The notes under the pieces: model-generated | Databases searched by the model: none | Seen by the model: the letters and a program-made list of their open reading frames with translations, nothing else | Told to the model about the DNA's origin: nothing | Translations under genes and position numbers: made by a program | Part shown: in pieces, positions 1 to 12,614 of the stretch | Position numbering within the stretch: position 1 is the first letter of the stretch | How the letters are laid out: every line of letters begins with the position of its first letter | Assembly: GCA_013396915.1 (NCBI GenBank) | Contig: VWZL01002849.1 | Span: 651,108-715,107, forward strand | DNA from: Stercorarius parasiticus | Taxonomy: Eukaryota; Chordata; Aves; Charadriiformes; Stercorariidae | Reading direction: 5' to 3' | Length of the DNA stretch: 64,000 nucleotides

Positions 1-1175
1 AGGAAGATGTTTTCATATTTGCCTTGGTTTCTCACCACGTAACTCTCTTTTAATTGGCAATAAATGAATTTTTTCCAAGTTGAATGTGTTTTGCCCATTT
101 TGGTAACTGATAAAGGGTCTCCGCGTCTTTATCTCCACCCACAAGCTTTCGCATTCCTGTTGTCTCTTGTTTTCCACCCCATCCCTTGGAGGTGGGGAGG
201 AGGGGGAGGTAGCTGAGTATGGCAGTTTGGCTGTTGGCCAAGGCAACTCCACCAAAGCTGATTGGTCTAAAGCTGCTTCAAAGAATTTTCAGAAAAGCAA
301 TGACTTTGGCAAGTGTGAACTCTTAAGTGTAATCTCAAATACCATACTATAGAGAGTAATAATTAGTTCAGTTGGTGTAGCTAGACTGGAGAACTATATC
401 TAAAGAACTACAATGTTTATACAACTGAGAAACCCTCTCTCCATTTCTGAAAGCAAGAGTAGTTGTTTTCTATGAGGGCTGAGCAATGTTACACATTACA
501 GATTTTAGGCTACTTATTAAGACAAAACAGTGAGATGAAAAAACTCTACCCAGATTTTCTTTTGAGTGGAATAGTTCTGTTACCATAGATGAAGCATGAT
601 GTGCTGAGGACTTAAAAACATTCTGGAAAAATCTATAAAGTCAACATGTTGGCACCAATAAATTATTACTTCATCACGTGTTTTTTTATAGGATGCCACT
701 TTGACAGAGAGAGGCCCACAGATTTGATACAGATTTTCAAATTATTTTTTTCTTTTTCTCTTCTAGCAGAAGTCAGCCCCAATGCATATTGTCAAACACT
801 TCAGGAGCGATAAATAAACTCGCTGGAAGCTGCCATGCATACATTCTGATTAGAAGGAAGTATGATGTTAGTAGAAATTCTTGGTTTCCAGAAGACTAAT
901 TTCTGGTAACTGAACTTTCACAGTCTGGCAGACACCTTCACAAATGAATCCAGAGTGGTTGTTCACAGTAACTTGCTTCTGGTACCGTTCTTTATAATTT
1001 AATTGTAAATGAAAGGGTTTTACTGTAAACAGATGCACGGTTCCCCTGCCCCACTGCCCTGGGAGACTGAAAACATAAAATGAATACTAATGTTTAAAAT
1101 TCCGTTTAATAACAATGCTACACCTAACCCACAGTTAAACTTTATATCTTCACATATTGAGATCTTTGATTACTT
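1..1175. other. Unique AT-rich DNA, no gene seen
   Basis: I see no gene, RNA or recognisable repeat here. The only local structure is a G/A-rich run at about 187-212. The short open frames covering it read both ways and have no protein character. Confidence 0.6.
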
Positions 1176-1552
1176 AGAATCACATAGTGGTTGAGGTTGG
1201 AAGGGACCTGTGGAGATTGCCTGGTTCAACCCCCTGCCCAAGGAGGGTCAGCTACAGCAGGTTGCCCAGGACCATGTCCAGCTGGGTTTTGAGTATTTCC
1301 AAGTATGGAGACTCCACAACCTCTCTCTGCAGCCTGTTATAGTCTTCAATCATCCTTGCAGTAAAAAAGTTTTTTCTCAACATTTAAGTGTAATATCCTG
1401 TATTTTAATTTTTGCCCATTGCCTCTTGTCATTTCACTGGATACCATTGAAAAGATGGGCCTACTGAAGGCGGAGCCAGACTTGGACTCCAGCTTTCTCC
1501 ACCTGTCCTTGTATGCCAGGTGACCCAATCCCTTAGTCACCTTACTGTCCCT
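1176..1552 (-). mobile_element. CR1-type LINE 3' fragment (old copy)
   Basis: The + strand reads as the reverse complement of a CR1 3' region. It starts with AGAATCAC, then GGTTGGAAGGGACCT at about 1195-1209, CAGGTTGCCCAGGACCATG near 1258, and CCACAACCTCTCTCTGCAGCC near 1315. The element's 3' end therefore lies at the low coordinate. Only about one degenerate unit of the 3' octamer is left. The copy is 5'-truncated near 1550, which is usual for LINEs. Open frames inside it are non-functional readings of the repeat. It shares wording with the copy at 18129-18516, suggesting the same subfamily. Confidence 0.9.
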
Positions 1553-1615
1553 AAAGGAGAAAAATGTCTTTTTTTAAAGGTTCCAAATGACATCAAGTTA
1601 AACTATACAGGATTG

Positions 1616-1699
1616 AAAAAAAAAAAACAAACACCAAAAACCCAACCAAAACCAACCAAAAAAACAACCCTTTTTTTTAAAAAAAAAACCCAAAAACTA
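1616..1699. repeat. A/C-rich low-complexity tract
   Basis: Poly-A is interspersed with short C runs (AACCAAAACC-like) and broken by a short T8 run at about 1671-1678. It lies just beyond the 5'-truncated end of a CR1 fragment. Similar tracts occur at 5906-5965 and 6863-6931. Confidence 0.8.
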
Positions 1700-2000
1700 A
1701 TGTGGGAAAAAGTGCAAACTGGAAACTCGGCAGAAGTTCCACATCAGCCAAGTTCCATGTCCAGGCAGGCTAGAGATGAACAGTTCTCCCTCCCCCTTGG
1801 GCAATTGAGAATAAAGGTGGTTAGGTTTTTTTCTGACTCCTAAAGCTACACGTGAAGAAGACTCAACATGTAGAATAGTCATTGAGGACTTTGTGTTTGC
1901 CTTCAAGTAATCCACAATAAAGTAATAATAAAGAGAAATCTGCGTATCCTAGCATACAAGGCAGTAGGTGACTGAAGAAACAATAGAAAAATCTGTAGAT

Positions 2001-2045
2001 AGCATAGCATAGCATAGACTAGACTAAACTAGACTAGACTAGAAT
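2001..2045. repeat. Pentanucleotide microsatellite (AGCAT then AGACT)
   Basis: About three AGCAT units are followed by about five AGACT-like units. The array sits exactly at the 3' end of the adjoining - strand CR1. Read on the - strand it is CTAGT/TATGC-like, so it is probably an altered version of the normal ATTCTATG tail. Confidence 0.85.
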
Positions 2046-2398
2046 ATTTCAGCTGGAAGTGACCTACAATGATCTAGTCCAACTGCCTGACCAATTCAGG
2101 GCTGACCAAAAGTTAAAGCATATTATGAATGGCATTATCCACATGCCTCTTAAACACTGACAGGCTTGGGGCATCGACCACCTCTCTATGAAGCCTGTTC
2201 TAGTGTTTAACCACCCTCTCAGTAAAGAAATGCTTCCTAATGTCCAGTCTAAACCTCCGCTGGTGCAGCTTTGAACCATTCCCATGTGTCCTATCACTGG
2301 CTACCAGGGAGAAGAGATCAGCACCTCCCCCTCCACTTCTCAGGAAGCTGTAGAGAGCAATGAGGTTGTCCCTCAGCATTTCCGATTTCTTCACAAGT
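2041..2398 (-). mobile_element. CR1-type LINE 3' fragment
   Basis: The + strand shows the reverse complement of a CR1 3' region. TTTCAGCTGGAAGTGACC lies near 2047, GATCTAGTCCAACTGCCTGACC near 2072, ACCACCTCTCTATGAAGCCTG near 2178, and AGTAAAGAAATGCTTCCTAATG near 2221. The copy continues to about 2398. It is more diverged from the standard CR1 wording than the other copies and belongs to a different subfamily from the one at 1176. Confidence 0.85.
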
Positions 2399-2924
2399 AA
2401 TTCTCTTTAATTCTGTTCTCTGCATCACTCATTTATTCTTGACTTCACCATTTGTCAAACCTTCCTTTCTAGAAACTACCAGCTTTGTCTGCAGTCAGAC
2501 ATTGAGGAATATCAGGTCTGCGTATTTTCAGATCACCTAAAGGAGGAATGTAGTCTACTTGGACTGCATTTATGCATTTTTCACAAATTAGGGGCAGCAC
2601 ATAGAGCAGTGACTACATTGATACAGTGGCTGGATTGCAGTCTGTCTTCTACTCAACTTCAGTCACGTATCCCATAATCCACTGCAGATTTATTTTTGTG
2701 CAACTCCTTTTGGTAGCCAGGAAACATCTCCAAGGTCAGTTATTACCCTAGTAGAAGCAAGAGACCATGAACAGAATGTCATATCACTAATACCTATCAC
2801 TGCTAACATGTAACTACCACATAACGCTACAACATTTTTCCTTTTTCTGGATGACATTTGCACACTGTGTGATGAAGTAGACTGAATCTTTTCCTTATTA
2901 GCAAGTTTAAAGAAGCTCTTGTCA
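2399..2924. other. Unique DNA, no gene seen
   Basis: I see nothing recognisable between the CR1 copy and the start of the LTR-like repeat. A - strand open frame of about 115 codons (2690-3037) runs from here into that repeat and has no family resemblance. Confidence 0.5.
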
Positions 2925-4152
2925 GGTGAAGGCTGGCAATGTCGATTCATGCAAGTTCCCAGCACTGGGAACAATATCGTTATGGCCTGAGAAAGATGAG
3001 GTAGAGAGAAGGAACAATAGGAGGACCTGGCTGTCAACTATTGATTTTCTGATTTCTCTCAGAAAAAGTAGGTCAATCAGGGCAGCAAATTTGTTGACTT
3101 CCACCCTATGTAATGGCTGAGCCTCTGAAAGGACGGAAGTGGTGGCAGTGGGTCATACAACACATACAGGCAAAAGAAAGGGAGAAAAGCAGTTTTTGTG
3201 GAGGTCTGTGTCAAGCTCACGGGCCAGTTTGGCCCAAACCATGACAAGGGTGACTGTCATCATAAGGAGACCACCAATGCCTGCAGCTACCACTACTCGT
3301 TGCTATTCAACTGAGGATCAGAACTCCACATTTCAGGCAACTTGCCTGCTGGTTTGTGACTGCTGACACCAGGCTAGCCATGAGTGGTAGGGATAGACAA
3401 AGCCCCAGCAAGCCTTACATCTGTGGGGCTTCCCAGCTGCAATGGAAAACTAGCCAGAGACCCTGTGCATGACCAACATCATTGATCCCAATTCAGGTGC
3501 TTTTTGGTTACTGGCGATTCCCTATTTCACTACTATTAATTCCCAAAGACTTGGCAGCGTACCTAGTGCCTATGATTTCCAGTTTTTCACTCTTACTTTG
3601 CCCCAATTACCAGACCGTTGATGAACCTCAGGCCTGCATAGATAAGCGGTGCAGCCTTGAGTGGTGGCATCATTATGCTTTAAGGAGAAGTGACTGAGAT
3701 CAAGGAAAAAGAAAGCTTTTGTCCAGACAGGATTTTTTCAAAGTATGGAGAAAGGAAGACCACTTCTTGTGCAGTGACTATAAGAATCTTCTAAAAATTA
3801 GCAGCTACAATGAGTAGGCCTGTATCTGGTAAGCATACGAGGATTAGGTAATGAGTTCTACACAGCCTTACACAGCTGTGGACAGCTGGAAACTGCAACT
3901 TCATGTCAATGAGATGACAAAGTGATTATGGAAGGAAGTGTGGTCAGTTGTGTGGCAGATGCACATGGCCCAGCAAAGTCCTGACAAAGAACTGGCAAAA
4001 GCCCACAAAAACTTCCTGCCACAGTTCTTGTTATGCCCACACGGTGGTGGGCAGCACATACACATTTTGGTCAAAAGGTGAGGAAGCTGGGGTCATCAGC
4101 CAACAGGGGGGCTACATGACCATATGTGATTACAGATCATATTTGAATTGGG

Positions 4153-4158
4153 TATAAA
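4153..4158 (+). promoter_or_regulatory. TATA box of the LTR-like repeat
   Basis: TATAAA lies in the context GGTATAAACGGGGCCC, about 300 bases upstream of an AATAAA signal. It is the likely original core promoter of the + strand LTR. Whether it is still active cannot be judged. Confidence 0.45.
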
Positions 4159-4461
4159 CGGGGCCCTGCAAGAGAGCCATTTTGAGATGGTCCTCCTCAG
4201 AGCAGTGGGTCTGGGGCTGGGGACTCTCCCCGTGGGCTGGGACGACATTCCATGGTTCATCCATACAGGTTGAGAGCCCTCATTGGTGAGTGATTGTGCA
4301 CATTTTGAATCATCGTTTCTAAAGCTTAAAAATTCTTAAGTTCTGCAGTATTAATTTCCTCGTATATTCTGAACCTGTGGTTTACTAATGTTGTCGGAGT
4401 GTTAAATGATTCTGATTTACCTCATTTCCAATTGGTTCTCTACTAAACAATTTTTGGTTAG

Positions 4462-4467
4462 AATAAA
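4462..4467 (+). terminator. Polyadenylation signal of the LTR-like repeat
   Basis: AATAAA in AGAATAAAGTTTACTTTGAG is followed by T-rich sequence and the presumed LTR end some 50 bases later. This fits an R/U5 arrangement. Confidence 0.45.
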
Positions 4468-4514
4468 GTTTACTTTGAGTTTATCACCTATCTAAATTTG
4501 ATTTTGTGAGCCTC

Positions 4515-5577
4515 TGCAACAGGTTGACCTTGGCTGGATGCCAGGTGCCCACCAAGCTGCTCTATCGCTTCTCCTCCTCAACAAATCAAGGGGAGAAAAT
4601 ACAATGAAAAGCTCAGGGGACAAGATAAGGATAGGGAGATCACTCAGCAATTATCGTCACATGCAAAACAGACTCGACTTGGGGAAAATTTAATTTATTG
4701 CCAATAAATCAGAGCAGGATAATGAGAAATAAGAACAAATCTAAAACCACCTTCCCTCCCACCCCTCCTTTCTACCCAGGCTCAGTTTCACTCCTGACTC
4801 TTCTGCCTCCTCTGCTCTGAGCAGTGCAGGTGGATAGGGAATGGGGGTTGCTGTCAGTTCATAACGCATTGTCTCTGCCACTCCTTCCTCCTCACACTCT
4901 TCCCCTGCTCCAGTGTGACATCTCACTCAAGCAAGACAGTTCTTCACAAACTTCTCCAATGTGGGTCCTTCACACAGGCTTCAGTTTTTCAAGAATTGCT
5001 CCAGCGTGGGTCCATTCCGTGGGGTACAGCCCTTCAGGAATGGGCTGCTCCAGCATGGGTCCCCTATGGGGCCACAGGTACAGCCAGAAAACCCGCTCCA
5101 GTGTGGGCTGCAGCTTCCTTCAGGGCACATCCACCTGCTCTGACATGGGGTCCTCCACAGGTGGCATGGTGGATATCTGCTTCATTGTGGACCTCCATGG
5201 GCTGCAGGGGGAAAACATGCCTCACCATGTTCTTCACCACAGACTGCAGGGCAACCTCTGATCCAGCAAATGGAGCACCTCCTCCACCTCCTTCTTCACT
5301 GACTTGGTGTCTGCAGAGTTGTTTCTCTCACATATTCTCACTCCTCTCTCCCAGCTGCTGTTGTGCAGCATTTTTTACACTTTCTTAAATATGCTGTCAC
5401 AAAGGTGCTACCAACGTCGCCACTTGGCTCAGCTTTGGCCAGTGACAGGTCTGTCTTGAAGCCTGCTGGAACCAGCTGTGTCTGACATGGGGGCAGCTTC
5501 TGGTATCTTCTCACAGAAGACACTCCTGCAGCCCCCCCACTACCAAAACCTTGCCACATTAACCGAATACGGAAAGG
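4515..5577 (-). mobile_element. Long interspersed repeat, probably a solo LTR, - strand
   Basis: This is a strongly recognisable avian interspersed repeat. On the + strand it begins with GGTTGACCTTGGCTGGATGC near 4522. A series of degenerate CTCCAGYRTGGGTCC-like motifs runs through about 4955-5130, with CCCAGCTGCTGTTGTGCAGCA at about 5351-5371. It closes with CTACCAAAACCTTGCCACA at 5540-5558. Read on the - strand it starts TGTGGCAAGG. A TATA-like ATATTTAA lies at 5385-5392 (complement) and AATAAA at 4694-4699 (complement), as in an LTR. The sequence TGCAAC occurs at both edges (4515-4520 and 5578-5583) and may be a target-site duplication. The 145- and 157-codon open frames across it are readings of the repeat, not genes. 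Family name not asserted. Confidence 0.6.
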
Positions 5578-5905
5578 TGCAACAACAACAACAAAATCTT
5601 TCAGTGAAGTATAGACAGCCCAACCAGGCACATCACTAGAGCTACAGAGAAAGGAAATAGAAGATCTGGCAGAAAAAGTGACAAGTTAAAATTACTCTGT
5701 TTTTTTTTTTTAAAAACAAATTTGAAGTGACAAATCAAACATATGCTGTGTCACAAATATACATACTGTTGCTGAAGGGCTTTTTTTGGATCCAGTCCTC
5801 AGCTCCCTCAAAGTAATTTTATTGTTATAATTGACCATGATCTTTTTCTTTAAAAATAACCCACAACCACAGAAAACCTGTACCCTTTCTCTGCCTTTCT
5901 CTCTT

Positions 5906-5965
5906 AAAAAAAAAAAACCACCAAACACAAAAATACCCTCCCCCAAAATGCCCTAAAAAAACCTC
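5906..5965. repeat. A/C-rich low-complexity tract
   Basis: A run of about 12 A is followed by CCACCAAACAC and further A/C mixtures. It resembles the tracts at 1616 and 6863. Confidence 0.75.
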
Positions 5966-6862
5966 CATGTACACCTGTCATCTACATATATTTAGTCAGG
6001 GCCTTTTTCAGTTAATATTTTCCTACTAAAAATCTTTCTTGGACATATTCATACCATCTATTTTAACATTATTGTTTGGCAGATCTCGTACGATATGCTG
6101 AAATAATTCACCTTTATTTCTCTATTTATCTGACCAATTCACCAGTCTTACAGCACCTGCACTGATGAAACATTTGTAATGCAGTAGTCTTCAGTACTGT
6201 TTTCTTCTTTTAGAACCACTGTAGAACACCATGAGGAAGTATTATATGTTTTAGAAATGGTACTGATGGTGGATATGGAACTGAAGTTGGACATGCCTCA
6301 TTTAATAGTACTGGAAGTTCAGTCCCATTCCTGGATGAATATAAATGAACTTTCTGCTTAGCTTCCAAGACTGGACATCAATCTGCTGTGTAGCACAACT
6401 ACAAAATAGCATTTTCTTTCATAATTTTAGCAGTTTTTATTTCAACCTTGCATACACTGGGAATCTGCTTCTTTTCCAGGAACAAATGGCTGAAGATATA
6501 GCTTAAATATAACCTCCAAAGGTTAAAATTGGCCTTCTCCTCTTCTGTTGCAAGAGTTATTATTATATCAGAGGTTATTAAATGACTCCACAAATCCCTG
6601 AAGATATATTTACAACAAAATTTATACGCCACTTCTCCTGTGTGACTTCTTTATGAATTTCACACTTTGATTGTACATGCTCATAAAGTGCTGACTGCAT
6701 AAATTTTAGGTTACTTAGTAGACCTACTGTTTCTGGGGAACAGGGGAAGATCTCTGCTATAATACATTCTCCCTCCTCCTCAGACAATCTAATTTAACTT
6801 TTGCTTTCTAAACCCTGTTCATGTCCCAGATGATTACACTGCACTTTTATTAAGTTACATGG

Positions 6863-6931
6863 AAAAAAAAAAACCAAACAAAAAACCCAAAAAAACCCGC
6901 CCCAACCAAAACCCAAACCCCCAAAACTCCC
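6863..6931. repeat. A/C-rich low-complexity tract
   Basis: Poly-A is interspersed with C runs (AACCAAAACCCAAACCC-like) and contains almost no T or G over about 65 bases. Confidence 0.8.
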
Positions 6932-9900
6932 TTCATTCACTTTGGCTTCCTTAGATTTTGCTCTTAACAGATGTACTTTGATTACTTAGGTGAATGTCCT
7001 GTCTGTTTGCTTCAATTTGTTTGGGGCCATAATTATGTCGTGAAGTACTTTCTATATAGCCTATATGTCAGCTCTCAGCGTGACAAAATTTAGAACAGTA
7101 GAGATACAGTTTAATTAAACTCCATTTCCCAAAATATGGTTCATAATGAAAATACAGACAGGCACTTAAATATAGTGACATTAGTCAATAAAATGCTAAA
7201 GTATACTCATTTTTAAATATTCAATTAAACATGACCTGCTGTCAGCTAATTCATAGTTACTGGAAAATCTAATTATGTCAAATAATGATTATGTTAAATT
7301 TCAAGCTTTACTCTCATACAGCACTTAACGTCCCCTCCACATACCCTGCTCCCTCTTCCCCAATCTGGATAGATCATTACAAAGCACCAGATGACTCAGT
7401 TACCTGGAATCCAAATTCCATGGAAGTTAGGACTAACAAGAATACATAAACATTAGACACTGCATCCCAAGAGATGGACAAAAATCAAACACTGAACACC
7501 CCCCACCCCCTCTGTTAGCATTTTTAGATGCCTTAATACCTTGGAAAATCTGGAAACAAAAGGGATTTAAGAGTAGCTGCACACTGTTTTGTAACACATT
7601 ACACTTAGATTCCCAAATCTCATTTTTCAAAGATGATTTAAGAGGCCAAATTTCTATAGTCTCTGTGCAGATCTTTCTTATTTACTGTCACAGAGCCACC
7701 CAAAAGGAGGAAAGGGAACAGAAAAATAATAATAACAAAATGTTCAGTTCTTCCACTAGCCAGAAACTCTTCACTAATCTAGCCCCTTCATCTGTGAAGC
7801 AGTCTATTCAGGCACCCCATACACCCTCAGAGACAGAGGCAGGAGAAGTGTGTGGTTAGTGCCACTACCGCCCTGCTGCTTAAGCCTGTGGTATTCTGCA
7901 ATTTGTAGTGCATACCCTTTCCATGGTTTGGCCATTTTTAACCTGACCGTTCAGGGTATATGCCATCATGCTGGCTTGCAAAGGGCAAGGGATGAAAGGA
8001 AAGAGGCTTAAGAGCATCTTTTTTGTGTTCTCTCTTGGTGCTTCACTTGGAATATTACCTTTTCTTCAAATACAAGTTAGCATAAAGTAATGAATTACTA
8101 ACAGCTGGTGTGAAAATGCTTGAGTCAGTATTTTGGAAGAGACTAGCCCATTCCTTTTTCTTATAGTGAGCACACCAGAAAATTAGAAAAGCTTTAAAAT
8201 TCATAAAACATGCATTGTTAGAAAATAGACTAACTTTTTAAGGAGTAGAAACTCAGTTTGACTAGAGATAAAAAAATACAAACAAAAAGGATTCATACAC
8301 AGCTGTCTCGCCACCCATTGTGAACTCTTAGGGCATGTCCTTATATCCAGGCTTTCTCTGCTGTGTAGTCCTCTTGGGGTCCAAAGGATTTTTACATTCT
8401 GGACGCCTCTGGCTTGACCATTTACTCCCTGCTTCACTCAGCATCTTTTTCTTTGGTGTCAGGATACCAGCTCTTTGCTCCAAGTATTTTAGTCTCCTGC
8501 TTGATTCAGTAAAAAGTTTTTCCCCCTGAGAGAACTTAATTTGTTCCAAGGGAATGTGCAATTTCCCCTTGCCTATAAAGGATGAGCTGGCCAGTTATGC
8601 TTTTTGCATATTATACAAATATATCCCTATCACCCTGAATAAATAAGTAAATAAATCCCCCCCCAAAAGGCAATACCTATCTATCACAACTTCTAATTTA
8701 AAGCTATATTTTAATACAAAACGTTAATGCCAGTAATAAATGTAGCCACCTGCTGTAGTACTTAAGGGCAGCTTAAGACACTCCTCCTCTCCTTTCTGTC
8801 TGTCACTTAGATCTCCCCAAGCCAGGCACTGAAATGACAAATGGCACAAAAGCTACTCATGATAAGCCTTATTTTATTAATATTTTCAGGCGTGAGTCTT
8901 TTCTCAGAAAGATGATAAAACTGGAACAAAGATAGCTAATATCTGCACGACCAAAGGATATTTTTCATCTGGAGAAACCACTTGATCAAACATTTTTTTA
9001 AACTATACAAGGAACACAAATAATTTTATGACCTAGTCAGAATAAAAATGAAACTTTTGCTTGTTAACTGTCTTCAAAATTCCAGAATTCAAAATCCTAA
9101 ATATGACTGATGTATGGATTTAGATTTATATCTCTCTGGTATATCTTAATAGTTTACTTTTACAGACTCAGTTCTGTTTTTCAGTTACACTTTTCAGTTA
9201 CCAGTGTAACTGTATCATTTAAGAATACAGCAGAATTCTTTTTAAAACTCTGATTTTACCTTTAGCCTGCAAATTGGTTCCCATCAGAAAAGTATACTGC
9301 ATAATTATTATTATTATTTTTCTGAGAGAAATTGCACAATACCATGTTGGGGAACGCAAAAAGTTTAATGGTTAGAACAGACATAAGGAGGGCAAGGATT
9401 AGCTGGTCCTGCCTGATGATTAAGGTCAGGAACTAAGAGTGAGAAGATACCAAAATGTCAAAACTAACACACTGGATCAGAGTGACAAGCTAGAGTCAGG
9501 AGATGAGATCACAAATCTGAAGCATTTGTCAGATGGAAAATGGCTGTTCTAAAGAGGCTTATTGCTCAAATACAAATATGATCACACCTGCAACCTCTGT
9601 GATAGGAACATTCAGAATGAAGACTAAGATGCCCTGTGTGAGACTGAGGATTTAATGCTTCTGACAGCATCTCTGTTAAGACTCCCATGTTGAGCTTCCA
9701 ACATGGCTGCAATAACAGCTTTGCCACTTTGGGTCAAAATTTATTCATCTCTCACATTATTTAAATTACATCACGTTTATTAGGAGTTCTACAGTGTGTC
9801 GAAGATACAAAATTCACACAGAAAATACACAGGACCAATGTGCTCATAGGTTTTCCTATTCTGCCCAGTGGATAGTTGAATTACAGACTTTCAAGTACAT

Positions 9901-12563
9901 AGGCTTTCACCCCTGCCAAATTAGGACAGTCTTCTAGAAAATATGCAATGATTTATTAGCAGTTTTTCCTCTTAACTTGTACTTGATTTTGACACAAAGC
10001 AATGTCATTTTGTTTTAATTATAAAATTGTGAAAAAAGCCCTATTGTTTTTGATGGAACTTCATGATAGATGAGAATTCTATCAGAATTCTGTCTAAAGT
10101 GGTGGTAAGCAATAATAATTAGTTACAAATAAATTACTACTCAGTAATTATTGTATCTGAGACTTTCTCTGTCTCTATCTGAAACAGGAAAATTTTCCTA
10201 TTGACATAAGAAGGAGCATATTCAGATACAGTTATTTATTATTCCCCAGTGCTAAATGGGCTTCATTTACTGTTTGGACTATTCAGTAATTATTCCAATA
10301 TATTGTTTCAGTTTCACAACACATTGTTCTTTGGAAGGACATTTCAACCCTGTATGATTTTAAAGTTTGCATGATTGGTCATATTTATTGCATCATAGCA
10401 CTGACAAACACATTTCGTTTACAAAAGTGGAACACAAAATATTTCTGTTTCAGCTAATGTTCTCTTTTTTAAAGTTCAGTCTCCATATGAAACAAGACTC
10501 AGGTCATTGTGCCCTGTCTTCATCTATCACAGATGACAGCTACTTTTGAACTCATTGGTCAATCTCAACAAGATTTGACAGAAGAATAGGGACCTCAGAA
10601 ACATGAAGTCCCTGTCCTGTTTATGAAAACTGGCAGCTGAGTGAGATGGAGAGATCTAAATTAATTTTTCAGGCTGGAGAAGGCAAGTAGAATTCAGTGC
10701 CTAAATCCGGCCACTTTGAAAAGTCATTCTGTGAATTAGCTGCCAGTTGGCCATTCAGCACAGAGACACAGCCAAACAAGCCACGGCACATGGCAACTTT
10801 TAGCCAGCAAAATATATATATGATGTATAAGAAAAGACATCAAAATATCATGAAAAGGATGGCTTGGAAGACATTCCCTATGGTTAAAAAATCAGACATT
10901 TTAGTTTAACTGCTTCTGGAAATATTTTTCCCTCCCCTCTTCCCCCTATCAGACTTTTCTTCCCTCATTGTGCAGTCAAAGTTCTGAGAACAGAAATAGC
11001 TCCTTTTGTGGTGATTTCTGTTTTACTCTTGTCACTGCCCTCAGATGCATCTCTATCTTTTCGCAGTGCAGACATGTTGACCAAAAAGACATTATTTCTG
11101 TAATCATGTAACGGACTTTAACTGGCATGAATAAGACAGTAGACATAACCTTTGCCAGCAATGATGCCATGGGACGGGAATTAATATGATTTTATTATAG
11201 AGTACTCTTCCAGTGGAATACCTGACTTGAATTTCTTAATGAAACTTTAATAGGTTCCTGTTTTTAGACTAATAGCTGTGCACTTATAGACACTCAAAAA
11301 ATGATTTATGCTTTTCGTATTGAGTGAGTGTCCAGAGGGGATATGAATTCAGGCTTACAATGCCTCTAATAGAAAGATGGACCCGTCGTAGTAGAGATCA
11401 TAATATAAGAATAAATGAAAGATGTGGTTCAGCAAGGAACCATCAATGGGAGTGATGCCTTGGCACTTTGCATTATATGGTCCGACACACTGGCTCTAAT
11501 TTTGAAGACAATTTTAAATAGTTTAGCCTGTAAGAATCACAGACATGCAGCAGAAACAGCACTGGTACTGTGAAGAAATACATTTCATGAATAGCAGAAA
11601 TTAATGGAGAAATTCAGAGGCAACCAGGTTTAGTTATGTTGAACACCTCTATGGATGTTCTGATGCCTGATGAGAATGAGCCCTGCAGAATTTATGCCAG
11701 TGGGACATTAATGGAGCCTCTCTTTGCTCTAGCTGCCTATTTTCATGAAATGTCTATGAAAATGACATCTTTGAGACTTTTAGCTTTCTTTGAATTTTTT
11801 TTAAAATTGTTTAATGGGTTCAAGTGATTAGTCTGGAATAAAAAAGGGGGGATGAGGAGCGACAGACGGTGCTGTTACATATGCCTGACACCTTTAAGAA
11901 ATCACACTAAAGAAGCTTAATATTGACATAGGAGGGTAATAAACTAAGATACATACTGCTTTACTAAACTGAGATACAATATATTTTACTATGTCCTCTA
12001 AGTAACAGCAATGCAAGGGATGATGTCCTGAAGAACACCTAGCATCCATTACTAAATACTCCCTTTGATTTAGTTTAGTGACAACAGTTATAAAACTTCT
12101 TTTGAATATTATACAATAAATCTTCATCTAAAACTCAAAATTAGCAGCAAGAAAATAATCACAATGGTTTCTGTTGGCCTTAAAAATAAGTTATGGTGAC
12201 ACCCCCCCACCCTTTCCTCTGAATCAGAACATTTCTTCTTAAGTGAATCTGTCTCTGTAGTAGAAGGACTCTTCGGAAGGACAAACTTATCATCATCTGC
12301 TGCAAAAAGTCTCCGTTAGTAAAATACTGGTTAACTTTAAGCACAGCCTAAAAGGATTTGCTGAATAAGAATGGACCTAAATGCACAACTATATTTAAGC
12401 ATGTGCTCAAATGCTTCAGTGCCTTCAGCTTTGAATGGAATGCCATAAGGGAATGAAGTTTGAAAAGAAAAAAGACTGCTCACAAAGTTGAAAGAATAGC
12501 CCATTTGAATACTGATGTTATTAACCCAGAAAAGCTGTTTGACATAAGTTCTGATCTAATCAT

Positions 12564-12614
12564 GTTATATATGTATATATGTTATATATGTGCGTGTATA
12601 TATATATATGTATA
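12564..12614. repeat. TA/TATG-rich microsatellite
   Basis: Imperfect TATATATG and (TA)n units are followed by ACTCACACACA. Confidence 0.85.

Larger units (their letters stand above)
2925..4517 (+). mobile_element. Probable LTR-retrotransposon remnant (ERV-like), + strand
   Basis: This stretch resembles an interspersed avian ERV-like repeat that I recall; the family name is not asserted. The right part has the architecture of a long terminal repeat in + orientation. A TATA box (TATAAA, 4153-4158) is followed by a G/C-rich leader, a polyadenylation signal AATAAA at 4462-4467, and an end in CTCTGCA at 4511-4517. The left boundary is uncertain: the repeat-like wording begins near 2925, but the LTR proper may start nearer 3940. 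No intact gag, pol or env reading frame is present. It abuts an oppositely oriented LTR-like repeat on the right. The copy is old and cannot code for protein. Confidence 0.5.

Noticed and set aside
1520..1843. 107-codon + strand open frame
   Set aside because: It crosses the CR1 end and an A/C-rich tract; the Lys/Thr/Pro-rich middle is low-complexity translation.
2925..4517. Intact endogenous retrovirus
   Set aside because: No long gag-, pol- or env-like frame exists. Only LTR-like signals remain.
4824..5388. Overlapping + strand open frames of 145 and 157 codons
   Set aside because: They lie wholly in a dispersed LTR-like repeat, and the peptides echo its degenerate CTCCAGYRTGGGTCC-like motifs in different frames.
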